NCBI GenBank assembly: GCA_047967505.1
Contig: CM106540.1
Strand: one strand, 5' to 3'
Origin: Dipteris shenzhenensis
Lineage: Eukaryota; Polypodiophyta; Polypodiopsida; Gleicheniales
Length of the DNA stretch: 64,000 nt
The notes beneath the pieces were generated by a model that saw only the letters and a list, made by a program, of their open reading frames with translations, was not told the origin of the DNA and did no database searches. Positions 22,923 through 34,179 of the stretch are shown here, piece by piece. Made by a program: the position numbers and the translations under genes. Positions within the stretch are counted from its first letter, which is position 1; every line of letters starts with the position of its first letter.

Positions 22923-23103
22923 ATCTTCTTAAGGTCCATTACATTAAGAATGTCACCTCCTTCTCGATGCTCTTTGACAAAACACTCAAGGACTCACATC
23001 TTCTTACAACCATTTCATCAAAGCACCTCTTTTTAGATGATATTGCCATAGAAACCACTCATGAACTTACAATACTACTCACTTTGAGTTGGAGGCAGTC
23101 GAT

Positions 23104-23152
23104 AGAGCGAGCGAGGAAAAGCGAGCGGGCCCAAAAAAGCGAGCGAGCTTTT
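23104..23152 (+). repeat. AGCGAGC motif cluster (dispersed repeat)
   Basis: Three blocks of AGCGAGCG are separated by GGAAA and GGGCCCAAAAA. An inverted relative lies at 36519-36589 with the same spacing of blocks. Local GC content is far above its surroundings. Confidence 0.75.
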
Positions 23153-23530
23153 CCACAATTTCCTTATCGAGGTACTCAACATAGCTTTGTGGAAACCACT
23201 ATTTGGGAAGATTGTCGAAAATAAAACTTATGTTACTATGTGTAACAATACCAATATTGCGAATTATAGTCTACCTTAACTTCCAATTGGAGCCATACTC
23301 ACATTATGCAACAATAGTATGTGGCTTGAAAGAAATCGAATTTCCACTCCAAAGCGGATTCCATTACTGATACAACAATTCTTTTGCATTTGAAATGGGT
23401 CTTATTATCAAACTCCTTCAATAATCAAAACAAATGCGTTGCTTGATATGTTGAACTTAGTAACGTAAACATCACTTCACCCATATGTGGGGAAAAAAAA
23501 CTATCTGTAGACTTCATAGCATGGGATTGC

Positions 23531-23818
23531 TGTTGGTAAACTGAAAGGAAAGAGTAGAGTGGACACAAACTCAGAATACTTGCATTATGGAATAAAGAAG
23601 AGTGAGGTCCTTAAGTAGGCACCTCATACATGCTCACTGACATCACTGATGACTTCAGAGCTCCACAATCATCTCCTCAATCTGCTCCTAGATTCTCTCA
23701 ATCATCCTATGTGGCTCTCCACCACCTAACTGTGCTTGTGGGCACCTAACTGTGCCTCTAGCACTCACTCATAGAAACCAAGGTGTGCCTGAGGCATACA
23801 CCTTGAGATATCCCAACA
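23531..23818 (-). repeat. Left (3') LTR of the short copia-type element
   Basis: 288 bp, TG...CA ends. It carries a 20-bp extra block relative to the other LTR: a local duplication that repeats CACCTAACTGTGC around GCTTGTGGG. Confidence 0.95.
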
Positions 23819-24192
23819 AACCCCCCCTCAAGGGAATGCCTCAGGCTATGTCAAGGATACATCTAGTCTCATAGTTTGTCATGCCATCTCATGGTGGTCA
23901 AGGATAAATCTATGGCTAGGTTCTCATGCTAGCAAGGGTTCCCATGGGTATAAGGTAAACAAAAAGGGATACAAAAAGACCTTCCAATGGTTATCTCCCC
24001 TGCATGTACATGCACACAATGTCTGCAGGAGGTACCATGGAGCAAAACATACACATGGCCTACATCATAAGGTGACCAGAGGTGTTTACAAAACACACAA
24101 AACACAATAATTTATTTCATTCATTTTGGAGGACTATCCAGGCTGAGTACCTTGACATAAAAAGAGAGATCTGGAGCATACATAGAGATGAT

Positions 24193-24408
24193 TTAAAATG
24201 CATAATCTTCAAAGGATGCCTCATCTTGTGGAGGCTCATCAACTGAAAGTAGATTTGCATTTTCTGTCTTTGAAGTTGCTTCCTTTTTGGCAACCATTGT
24301 TTTGGTAATCTTCAACAAGGAAGTCAGATTGGCATTTTCATCCTTTGTAGCATAACAAGACATTGCTTTATGTTTTGGCTTTTCACATATTTTGCATAAG
24401 CAAGCCAT
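24193..24408 (-). pseudogene. Zinc-knuckle (gag C-terminal) fragment in the short LTR element
   Basis: The frame begins MACLCKICEKPKHKAMSCYA. The residues CKICEKPKHKAMSC fit CX2CX4HX4C, the nucleic-acid-binding knuckle of retrotransposon gag. The rest (acidic end DEPPQDEASFEDYAF) is not conserved with anything I know. No capsid region is visible upstream, so it is either a reduced gag or a remnant. It is the only protein-like text in the element. Confidence 0.55.
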
Positions 24409-25260
24409 GAGAGGGTCTAACCCAGGTATTGGGCAGTTTCTTCTCTCTTACAGGGCTTAGAATAACAACTGAAATGCTTCAAAACATAAGCATTTAATGT
24501 AGCAAAGTCTTGTGACCAAATTTCAATCAATGATGCTTCTTCTTACATGCTTCATAGAAGAGGCTAAAATGAATACTTTCCAATCAAAACCAGGTCTAGT
24601 AATTCAAAACAAAACTGAAGCCACACTTGTACTGAAGTTATTGAAAGTTTCAAAAAACCAGAAATGCTAGAGTAGCATTTTATGTAGCATCATCTTCAAA
24701 AACTTGTCCAAAACTATCAAAACCAAAAGGCTGAACTTAGAGGGCTTGTAGCTCACTCTTCAAAGCAAGGAAAAGAGGGCTTTCTGAAGCAAAAGAAAGC
24801 TCATATACCAAAGAGGGTCCAGCACAGAGGTTGGACAAAATGGTGCGCACTTTTGCCCGGGGGAGTTGCTACAGGCTGAACCTGAGTTTTGACAATTTCT
24901 CCCTCGTTACTAAACCAAATGAGCTGAAAAATGGCTCAAAATCTTTGTCTTGAGGTCACCCATCTACTCCTAAGAGGGCTCAAGCAATGGCAGAGCAGGC
25001 AGGGAGTATTGAGCAATAGAAGAAATGGCAAAAAATGCGCTGTTTGGGGAATGGCAGCCAATAGAGACGTTTTTTCTTCAATATCTTGCAGGTGGAAGTT
25101 CGCCCATACTAGAGGAGTTTCCAGTTCAGAGGGTTTAGGCAATGGTCGTTTGTAGGTGGAGAACCAAGCTCTCAAAGATTTTGGGAAGAAGGAGGAAAAT
25201 GGAGAAGAAAAAGATGAAGAAGAAGATGATGATGTGGCAGAAATGGGCTCAAGGGGGATC

Positions 25261-25277
25261 AAAGGGCTCTGATACCA
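25261..25277 (-). promoter_or_regulatory. Primer-binding site (tRNA-iMet type)
   Basis: TGGTATCAGAGCCCTTT read on the minus strand, directly adjoining the 5' LTR. The first 12 bases match the standard plant copia primer site. Confidence 0.92.
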
Positions 25278-25545
25278 TGTTGGTAAACTGAAAGGAAAGA
25301 GTAGAGTGGACAAAAACTCAGAATACTTGCATTATGGAATGAAGAAGAGTGAGGTCCTTAAGTAGGCACCTCATACATGCTCACTGACATCACTGATGAC
25401 TTCAGAGCTCCACAATCATCTCCTCAATCTACTCCTAGATTCTCTCAATCATCCTATGTGGCTCTCCACCACCTAACTGTGCCTCTAGCACTCACTCATA
25501 GAAACCAAGGTGTGCCTGAGGCATACACCTTGAGATATCCCAACA
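25278..25545 (-). repeat. Right (5') LTR of the short copia-type element
   Basis: 268 bp, TGTTGG...CCAACA, nearly identical to the left LTR except for the 20-bp block. Confidence 0.95.
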
Positions 25546-25765
25546 ATTGCATCAACACTTATGACATTCAAAATGGTTCTTCTTATTAAAAGTGTTATCA
25601 ACCATGAAAGAAAATGTTTAAAAATAGTTCACCCGTATGTTGAAAAACCCAAGTGTCATTTATGACATTCAAAATTGTTCTTGCAACCATCCTGTAGTTC
25701 CTAGAGATTTTGCCCATACTTCCAACCCCTTCCCTTCAACCACTAAGAGGTATCTAATAGTTTTA

Positions 25766-26120
25766 TAGAACACTTGAGATATCATCACCTCCTAATACAA
25801 AACCATTATTACTATTTGTAGAACACTTGAGATATCATCACCTCTTAATACAAGACCATTCTTACTATTTGTAGAACACTTGAGATATCATCACTCCTTC
25901 CCTTTAGCCACTAAGAGGTACCTAATACTTTTGTAGAACACTTAAACCATTCTTACTATTTGTAGAACACTTGAGATATCATCACCTTTTAATACAAAAC
26001 CATTCTTACGGTTTGTATAACACTTGAGATATCATCACCTCTTAATATAAGACCATTCTTAGTATTTGTAGATCACTTTAGATATCATCGCCTCTTGATA
26101 CCAGACCATTCTTACTATTT
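25766..26120. repeat. 53-bp minisatellite, about six to seven units
   Basis: Units begin TAGAACACTTGAGATATCAT and contain ACCATTCTTACTATTTG. Unit starts fall at 25766, 25819, 25872, 25962, 26015 and 26068, a constant step of 53 except for one rearranged interval (25872-25962) that includes a partial unit and a copy of the flanking CTAAGAGGTA block. Confidence 0.92.
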
Positions 26121-26171
26121 GAGAGATTAATGGATTAAAGGTTTGAAGCTCATAGGAGACGAAGGAAGAGA

Positions 26172-26335
26172 AAGTCAGTTTCAACATGAGGACAATAAAA
26201 CTAATTGGAATATTTTGACTTATGTATTATACCTTTTTGAAGACTATGAATTTAAGTCAGTTTCAACATTAGGATGATAAAACTAATTAGAATATTTTGA
26301 CTTATGTATTATATATTTTTGAAGACTATGAATTT
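26172..26335. repeat. Tandem duplication, 82-bp unit
   Basis: Two units begin AAGTCAGTTTCAACAT and end GAAGACTATGAATTT, with few differences. Confidence 0.92.
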
Positions 26336-26339
26336 TAAT

Positions 26340-28328
26340 GAGGAGAGGCATGCGCACTACTTAGTAAATACACTAGTACTACTACTAGCCTACGACTATT
26401 AAGCCTAGTAGCACCAGTGTGATTTTGAGCCTTGTATCAGCCTTTTGATAATTTTCTTTCATCTTTAGTGCAATAGAAATTATTCCTTCTATCATAAGAA
26501 TCTTGCCAAATTTATTCAAAGTGATGATTTTGTAGTCTATAGCCACTATCCTCTGACTCTCAAAAATATATTAAATGTGAGCACCCATTTATCTTGTTTG
26601 ATCAACCCTATACTATGCTGTGATAGGACATTACTAGAATAAAAAATAAATAAATTGATATGGCGATGTTCGGTGTGAAATAACCAAATTAAGGATTTAA
26701 CAAGAAAGAAAACAATAAGAATCAATAGGCTATTCAATGGCTCAAATCTGCACAGAAATTATAATGTGCCTCCCAACTCTTATGCATTCCAGCTCCTCAT
26801 GTTTGACAAGAATGCAAACAATAATGAAATCACATTATCTTTAGTTTCAAAGTAAGCAAAGCACCAAAAATAAATGCAAACGTATTGGATGACGAATAAA
26901 TAGGTATAGATATAGATAGACCTATATATATGCATTCATAAATATAATGATGATTAAAGTTGGACGGTCGTAATAATATTATGTGTACTATCATTGGGAT
27001 TAGGACTACTATTGGTAATATTGTATGTAGTAGTAGGAGAACTACCATTAAGGAACACTCAAATAAAATTACTAATGGTGGTGATAAAACTACCACTAGT
27101 AGTTTGGTAATTACCCCTAACATCTACAACAAATATTTGATGGGTAGCTAGTATTAGGTCAAAAGGCCCCAATTGTGCTATAATAATGGACCAAAAAAGG
27201 GAGTGCTATAGCATCACCTAAGGGTCACTTTTTATCCATGAAAGAAACAAGTCGGTGCAACCTAGGTCATACAAATCTAGGTCATGTGGAGTGGTTCGCG
27301 TCTCTTTCCTTGACAAAAAAGTTATACTACCTTTGATAGTAACTACAAAGATTGCTGCCATAGTGCCCTAGAGTAGCCCCTAGGTTGCACCATCATCCTT
27401 TTTTGCTTTTGAGCCATTAAGTTTGATCCACTGATTTTATGTAGAATTATTCTACTATATGTTCACATGTCCTTAATAGGATCTTGATATAATCCCTTCC
27501 ATTGTAAGTACTTTTACTTCAAGTTTCACATATCCTTAACAAACCACTAGGCTTCAACACAAATTCATTCTTATGTTTCAAGCCTCAAACTCAAACACCC
27601 TTGTAAAAGGGATAATGTATTAAAGCTACATTCAATCCATAAAATCTTTTGAATAACAGTTCTATTGAAAATTCATGTATCATCAATAGGATTTCATCCA
27701 TTATATGTTCATTTGTCTTTAATAGTATGTCTAAAAATTCATGTATCTTCAATATTATTTCTCTCATGTGTTCCAATATCTTCAAAAGGATACCTTTATT
27801 TATGTCCAAACTTGAGCATTGATTTGTATTTATCAAACACAATTTCACTCCACCTATTCTTTAGAATGAAATTTTTTCGCCAAAAGTGGGCCAAATGTAA
27901 GGTCTTTCCACATATTCTTAAGAATGAAAAATTTGGCCTTATGTTGGCAAGTCTATAAAATGAGGGTAAGGCCAAAGTCTTTGGTACGATGCATTAGGTC
28001 TTGATTAATTCTTCTTTAGGCTTGAATATTTAATGCATTAACTTCACAACTATTATTTATGCTGGAACTTGTAATGTATTAATTTCATGACTTAGGATTT
28101 TATGAAGTTATATCTAACATGTCCCAAATTTAATGGAAATTAATATCCTACATAACACAACAAAGTATCATCATATCCCTTCCCAAAATCAATGCTACCT
28201 AGCAACTCTCCTGGCATTTTCACTGCCTTGCATTTGAGTTAGCTATGATGAAGAATGTTGCCTGCCTTTGGAACCTCTTAGAGTTACCGTTAGCATGATC
28301 TAATTTCATGTACCCCAAAACTTGAGAC
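26340..28328. other. AT-rich non-coding stretch
   Basis: No gene or element domain was found. A short duplicated phrase (AAAATTCATGTATC with TTTAATAG-like text) occurs around 27665-27760. Confidence 0.6.
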
Positions 28329-28330
28329 TT

Positions 28331-28812
28331 GGAGATTCCCATATCACACCAGCGGTAGCTATCTTGTCCACTCTCAATGCTAGTAAGAGCTAGGCCCCAT
28401 AGACCGATAAAAGAAGTCTTTTTGGAGGTTCAATTTTTTCCCTCCGTCTTCTGCAAGCCCCCTGATGAAATAGGATATATTCATCACCCTACATTTAATG
28501 CAAGAATTGACACAACTTTTTTGGACCTGACTATGTAGTTTACATCCCAAAATTGGTGCTAAAATTGCAGATTGGGAGATTCCCATATCACACCAATGGT
28601 AACTGTCTTGTCCACTCTCAACACTAGTAAGAGCCGCAGTCCCCATAGACCGGTAAAAGAAGTCTTTTTGGAGGTTCAATTTTTTGCCTCTGTCTTCTCC
28701 GGCCCCATGACGGAATAGGATATATTCACCACCCTACATTTAATGCAAGAATTGACAACTTTTTTTGGACATGACTATGCAGTTTACATCCCAAAATTGG
28801 TGCTAAAATTGC
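28331..28812. repeat. Tandem duplication, about 244-bp unit
   Basis: Units start GGAGATTCCCATATCACACC (28331) and again near 28575. Both hold GAAGTCTTTTTGGAGGTTCA, CACCCTACATTTAATGCAAG and GTTTACATCCCAAAATTGG. It lies directly left of the foldback array. Confidence 0.92.
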
Positions 28813-29290
28813 ATACCGGGCATCTCCATTTGCCGAGGGGTGTCCCCAGCGACCCCTTGGACTTGCTCTATTTGTCTAGTTGTGTCTCTCCACAAAAATC
28901 GGAGTAGGGCCTATTTTCACCATCTAGTAAAACTATATGCATCAATATGTATGTATGTATGTATGTATGCATGCATGCATGCATGCATCCATGTATGTAT
29001 GTACACACACACACACATATGTATGTATGTGTACTAAAACTACTAAAACTATATGCATCAAATAATGTTGTCGATCAATTTTTGGCATACCCCACGAAAA
29101 TCAAGACCCCCATTGCAAAGAAAGGTAAGGAACACAAGTGCTTGTTCTTATGCTCATGAGACAACAAAATGCATGACATAGGCAACCAATGGGGTCTTAC
29201 TTTTGATGTTTGTATGTATGTATATATATATGTGTATATGTATATGTTGATACATATATGTATATATTGATGCATACAATTTTGATATAT

Positions 29291-29676
29291 GGAGAAAATG
29301 GACATGAAAACCATCTAAATTGGTTCTTGTCGTTCAATTTGATATATGACATGATCCTATTTGGATTTGTAAGTCCAAAGATATGGGGTCCTACTTTTAG
29401 GGCCTGAATGCCTAAAATAGGCAGCGCGTTTACGCGCTACCTATTTCATGCATTTAGGCCTCAAAAGTAGGACCCCATTGGCAACACAATGGGGTCCTAG
29501 TTTTGAGGCCTAAATGCATGAAATAGACAGCGCGTTAATGCGCTGCCTATTTTAGGCATTCAGGCCCTAAAAGTAGTACCCCGTATCTTTGGACTTGCAT
29601 ATCCAAATGGGGTCATGCCATATATCAAATCGAATGGCAAGATCCAATTTAGATGGTTTTCATGTCCATTTTCTCC
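29291..29676. repeat. Foldback unit A (two modules)
   Basis: 386 bp. Outer arms are reverse complements over roughly 130 bases with mismatches. Cores lie at 29420-29441 and 29526-29547; the centre is CCCATTGGCAACACAATGGG. Confidence 0.9.
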
Positions 29677-29901
29677 ATCAACTAAAACTATATTCATCAA
29701 ATAATGTTGTTGATCAATTTTTGGCATACCCCCCCAAAATCAAGACCCCCATTGCAAAGAAAGGTAAAGAACACAAGTGCTTGTTCTTATGCTCATGAGA
29801 CAACAAAATGCATGACATGGGAAACCAATGGGGTCTTACTTTTGATGTTTGTATGTATGTATGTATGTATATATATGCATATACATACATACATACATAC
29901 A

Positions 29902-29950
<49 letters not shown>

Positions 29951-30013
29951 GTATGTATTTATGTATATGTTGATGCATATATGTATATATTGATGCATAC
30001 AATTTTGATATAT

Positions 30014-30505
30014 GGAGAAAATGGACATGAAAATCATCTAAATTGGCTTTTGCCGTTTGATTTCATATATGACATGACCCCATTTGGATTTGTATGTCCA
30101 AAGATACGGGGTCCTACTTTTAGGGCCTGAATGCCTAAAATAGGCAGCGTGTTAACGCGCTGCCTATTTCATGCATTTAGGCCTCAAAAGTAGGACCCCA
30201 TTGGCAACACAATGGGATCCTACTTTTGAGGCCTAAATGCCTAAAATAGGCAACGCGTTAACACACTGCCTATTTCATGCATTTAGGCCTCAAAAGTAGG
30301 ACCCCATTGGCAACACAATGGGGTCCTACTTTTGGGGCCTAAATGCATGAAATAGGCAGCGCATTAATGCGCTGCCTATTTTAGGCATTCAGACCCTAAA
30401 AGTAGCACCCCGTATCTTTGGACTTGCATATCCAAATGGGGTCATGTCATATATCAAATCGAACGGCAAGATCCAATTAAGATGGTTTTCATGTCCATTT
30501 TCTCC
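30014..30505. repeat. Foldback unit B (three modules)
   Basis: 492 bp, the longest unit. Cores lie at 30143-30164, 30249-30270 and 30355-30376, a regular 106-bp step. The third core is a perfect palindrome with ATTAAT at its centre instead of GTTAAC. Confidence 0.92.
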
Positions 30506-30738
30506 ATCAACTAAAACTATATTCATCAAATAATGTTGTTGATCAATTTTTGGCATACCCCCCCAAAATCAAGACCCCCATTGCAAAGAAAGGTAAAGAA
30601 CACAAGTGCTTGTTCTTATGCTCATGAGACAACAAAATGCATGACATGGGAAACCAATGGGGTCTTACTTTTGATGTTTGTATGTATGTATGTATGTATA
30701 TATATGCATGTACATACATACATACAAACATACATACA

Positions 30739-30814
<76 letters not shown>

Positions 30815-30894
30815 TGTATGTATGTATGTATGTTTGTATGTATGTATGTATGTATGTATGTATGTATATGTTGATGCATACAATTTTGATATAT

Positions 30895-31184
30895 GGAGAA
30901 AATGGACATGAAAATCATCTAAATTGGCTCTTGTCGTTTGATTTGATATATGACATGACCCCATTTGGATTTGTAAGTCCAAAGATATGGGGTCCTACTT
31001 TTGAGGCCTAAATGCATGAAATAGGCAGCGCGTTAACGCGTTGCCTATTTCAGGCATTCAGGCCCTAAAAGTAGCACCTCGTATCTTTGGACTTGCATAT
31101 CCGAATGGGTCCGAATGGGGTCATGTCATATATCTAATCGAATGGCAAGATCCAATTTAGATAGTTTTCATGTCCATTTTCTCC
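30895..31184. repeat. Foldback unit C (one module)
   Basis: 290 bp, single core at 31024-31045. It is followed on the right by the standard spacer and preceded by a long TATG run. Confidence 0.9.
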
Positions 31185-31399
31185 ATCAACTAAAACTATA
31201 TTCATCAAATAATGTTGTTTATCAATTTTTGGCATACCCCCCCCAAAATCAAGACCCCCATTGCAAAGAAAGGTAAGGAACACAAGTGCTTGTTCTTAGA
31301 CAACAAAATGCATGAAATAGGTAACCAACGGGGTCCTAATTTTGATGTATGTATGTAAGTATGTATATATGTATGTATATACATACATATATATCTATA

Positions 31400-31522
<123 letters not shown>

Positions 31523-31587
31523 ATGTATATGTTGATGCATATATGTATATATTGATGTATCTATTGATGCATACAATTTTGATATAT

Positions 31588-31878
31588 GGAGAAAATGGAC
31601 ATGAGAACCATCTAAATTAGCTCTTGTCATTCGATTTGATATATGACATGATCCCATTTGGTTTGTAGATCCAAAGATATGGGGTCCTACTTTTAGGGCC
31701 TGAATGCCTAAAATAGGCAGTGCGTTAAGCAGCGCGTTAACACGCTGCCTATTTTAGGCATTCAGGCCCTAAAAGTAGTACCCCGTATCTTTAGACTTGC
31801 ATATCCAAATGGGATCATGTCATATATCAAATCAAATGAAAAGATCCAATTTAGATGGTTTTCATGTCCATTTTCTCC
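31588..31878. repeat. Foldback unit D (one module, core partly duplicated)
   Basis: 291 bp. The core at 31716-31749 contains an inner repeat of about 12 bases (GCGTTAAGCAGCGCGTTAA). Confidence 0.9.
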
Positions 31879-32083
31879 ATCAACTAAAACTATATTCATT
31901 AAATAATGTTGTTGATCAATTTTTGGCATACCCCCCCAAAATCAAAACCCCCATTGCAACGAAAGGTAAAGAACACAAGTGCTTGTTGTTATGCTCAAGA
32001 GACAACAAAATGCATGACATGGGAAACCAATGGGGTCTTACTTTTGATGTTTGTATGTATGTATGTATGTATATATATGCATG

Positions 32084-32165
<82 letters not shown>

Positions 32166-32221
32166 TGTATGTATATGTTGATGCATATTTGTATATATTG
32201 ATGCATACAATTTTGATATAT

Positions 32222-32607
32222 GGAGAAAATGGACATGAAAATCATCTAAATTGGCTCTTGCCGTTTGATTTGATATATGACATGACCCCATTTGGATTTG
32301 TAAGTCCAAATATACAGGGTCCTACTTTTAGGGCCTGAATGCTTGAAATAGGCAGCGCGTTAACGCACTGCCTATTTCATGCATTTAGGCCTCAAAAGTA
32401 GGACCCCATTGTGTTGCCAATGGGGTCCTACTTTTGAGGCCTAAATGCATGAAATAGGCAGCGCGTTAACGCGCTGCCTATTTTAGGCATTCAGACCCTA
32501 AAAGTAGCACCCCGTATCTTTGGACTTGCATATTCGAATGGGGTCATGTCATATATCAAATTGAATGGCAAGATCCAATTTAGATGGTTTTCATGTCCAT
32601 TTTCTCC
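32222..32607. repeat. Foldback unit E (two modules, one perfect 32-bp palindrome)
   Basis: 386 bp. Cores lie at 32351-32372 and 32457-32478. The second extends into a perfect 32-bp palindrome (32452-32483) with the half-site AAATAGGCAGCGCGTT. Confidence 0.93.
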
Positions 32608-32747
32608 ATCAACTAAAACTATATTCATCAAATAATGTTGTTTATCAATTTTTGGCATACCCCCCCCAAAATCAAGACCCCCATTTTGTTGTATGTATGT
32701 AAGTATGTATATATGTATGTATATACATACATATATATCTATATGTG

Positions 32748-32782
<35 letters not shown>

Positions 32783-32825
32783 ATACACACACATGTATGT
32801 ATGTATGTATATATGTATGTATGTA

Positions 32826-32861
<36 letters not shown>

Positions 32862-32935
32862 CATACATATGTATATATTGATGCATATCTTGATGTATAT
32901 ATTTATGCATAGAGTTTTGATTGATGGAGAAAATA

Positions 32936-33310
32936 GGCATGAAAACCATCTAAATTGGCTCTTGCTGTTCGATTTGATATAGGACATGATCCCATTGGGA
33001 TTTGTAAGTCCAAAGATACGGGGTCCTACTTTTAGGACCTGAATTCCTGAAATAGGTAGCTTGTCAATGTGCTGCCTATTTCATGCATTTAGGCCTCAAA
33101 AGTAGGACCTCATTTGGCCCTACATGGGGTCCTACTTTTGAGGCCTAAATGTATGAAATAGGCAGCGCATTGATGCACTGCCTATTTTAGGCATTCAAGC
33201 CCTAAAAGTAAGACCCCGTATCTTTGGAATTACAAATCCAAATGGGGTCATGTCATACATCAAATCAAATGGCAAGAGCCAATTTAGATGTTTTCATGCC
33301 TATTTTATCG
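32936..33310. repeat. Foldback unit F (two modules, most diverged)
   Basis: About 375 bp. Cores at 33055-33076 and 33161-33182 have several changes, many at CG steps. The left arm starts GGAGAAAATAGGCATGAAAA. Confidence 0.88.
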
Positions 33311-33420
33311 ATTTAATAAAACTATATGCATCAAATAATGTTGTTTATCAATTTTTGGCATACACCCCCAAAATCAAGACCCCCATTGGAAAGAAAGGTA
33401 AGGAACACAAGTGCTTGTTC

Positions 33421-33532
33421 TTATGTTCAAGAGACATTAAAAAAGAGGCCTAGTAGCCCAAAAATGGCAGCACATCAATGCACTATCATTTTTGGGTTGC
33501 CAGGTCTCTTTTTTGTTGTCTCACGAGCATAC
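33421..33532. repeat. Smaller diverged foldback at the array's right edge
   Basis: AAAAAAGAGGCCTAGTAGCCC and the partner GGGTTGCCAGGTCTCTTTTTT pair around a core (TGGCAGCACATCAATGCAC) related to the array cores. The outer ATGTTCAAGAGAC pairs with GTCTCACGAGCAT, so the spacer's own sequence appears here in inverted form. Confidence 0.75.
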
Positions 33533-33549
33533 ATATGGAGGTTATTATA

Positions 33550-34055
33550 CAATATAACTAAGAAGTAGTATTGAAGTAGTTCTACAATTTGGATGCATTA
33601 AGAGCATTCATATAGCAAGGAAGAATATAATAATTGAATACATTTTTTTTCAATACATATTGCTAGTGAGACTACCAAAAAGAGGCTCTACCCCTCATGA
33701 TGTCTCTGGATACAGAATATGAGATTGCTTGATGCTTGGATTGCAGCTGGAAACGTTGCGTGGGCAAAGCCACTATATGCCTCAAGTGTTGGAAATTGAT
33801 GTATGGCTCAAGTGCTAGAATGTGCAAATCATGGCCAAAATCAAGACCCCTTAGAGATTCCATGAGGGCTATCCTTTTACTACTACACACGTCACCTTTC
33901 GACGAGGGCAGAACCATTCGTCATCATAGGCAGCGGGTTCATGGGACCCCATCCCATGATCCAAGGCATTATTCAAAGACAAAGTATTTCTGACCATTCC
34001 CAAATTGAGTTTGCCAATTCCTAATCTGATTGATTTCATTTACTAGACTTGCAAT
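33550..34055. other. Non-coding stretch between foldbacks
   Basis: The open frames on both strands at 33672-33993 do not resemble any protein and overlap each other. Nothing else is seen. Confidence 0.5.
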
Positions 34056-34058
34056 GCT

Positions 34059-34175
34059 TGCAAAGCCCTTGCTTAAGCTTGAATGAGCCTCTTGATTTTG
34101 GGGGTATAATGGTCAAAAATGGCTTAACACGCCCAAAATCAAGAGGCTCATTCAAGCTTAAGCAAGGGCTTTGCA
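34059..34175. repeat. Perfect hairpin: 43-bp arms, 29-base loop
   Basis: Bases 34060-34102 (starting GCAAAGCCCTTGCTTAAGCT) are exactly complementary in reverse to 34132-34174, and one more pair forms outside. The arm end TCTTGATTTTGGGG resembles the AAAATCAAGACCCCC of the array spacers. Perfect pairing means either a very recent origin or active maintenance. If transcribed it would give a long double-stranded RNA stem suited to small-RNA processing. Confidence 0.95.
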
Positions 34176-34179
34176 GGTC

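Larger units (their letters stand above)
17710..23100. other. Long AT-rich intergenic region
   Basis: No gene or recognisable element domain was found on either strand; the short frames do not read like protein. Contents are an LTR-like block (about 19820-20235) and three small tandem duplications, each listed separately. Confidence 0.6.
23531..25545 (-). mobile_element. Complete short non-autonomous copia-type LTR element (TR-GAG or LARD-like)
   Basis: Two direct LTRs (23531-23818 and 25278-25545) begin TGTTGG and end CCAACA and are flanked by an exact 5-bp duplication, ATTGC (23526-23530 and 25546-25550). Right beside the right LTR, on the minus strand, is the tRNA-iMet primer site TGGTATCAGAGCCC (25277-25264). 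Beside the left LTR is a polypurine tract (TTGAGGGGGGGTT on the minus strand). So the element runs right to left. The LTRs show about three substitutions and one 20-bp indel, indicating a recent insertion. Between the LTRs only a CCHC-knuckle fragment is recognisable; no protease, integrase or RT. It must have moved with enzymes from another copia element. Confidence 0.93.

Noticed and set aside
33672-33993. Two overlapping opposite-strand frames of over 80 codons
   Set aside because: No family resemblance and no support from context.
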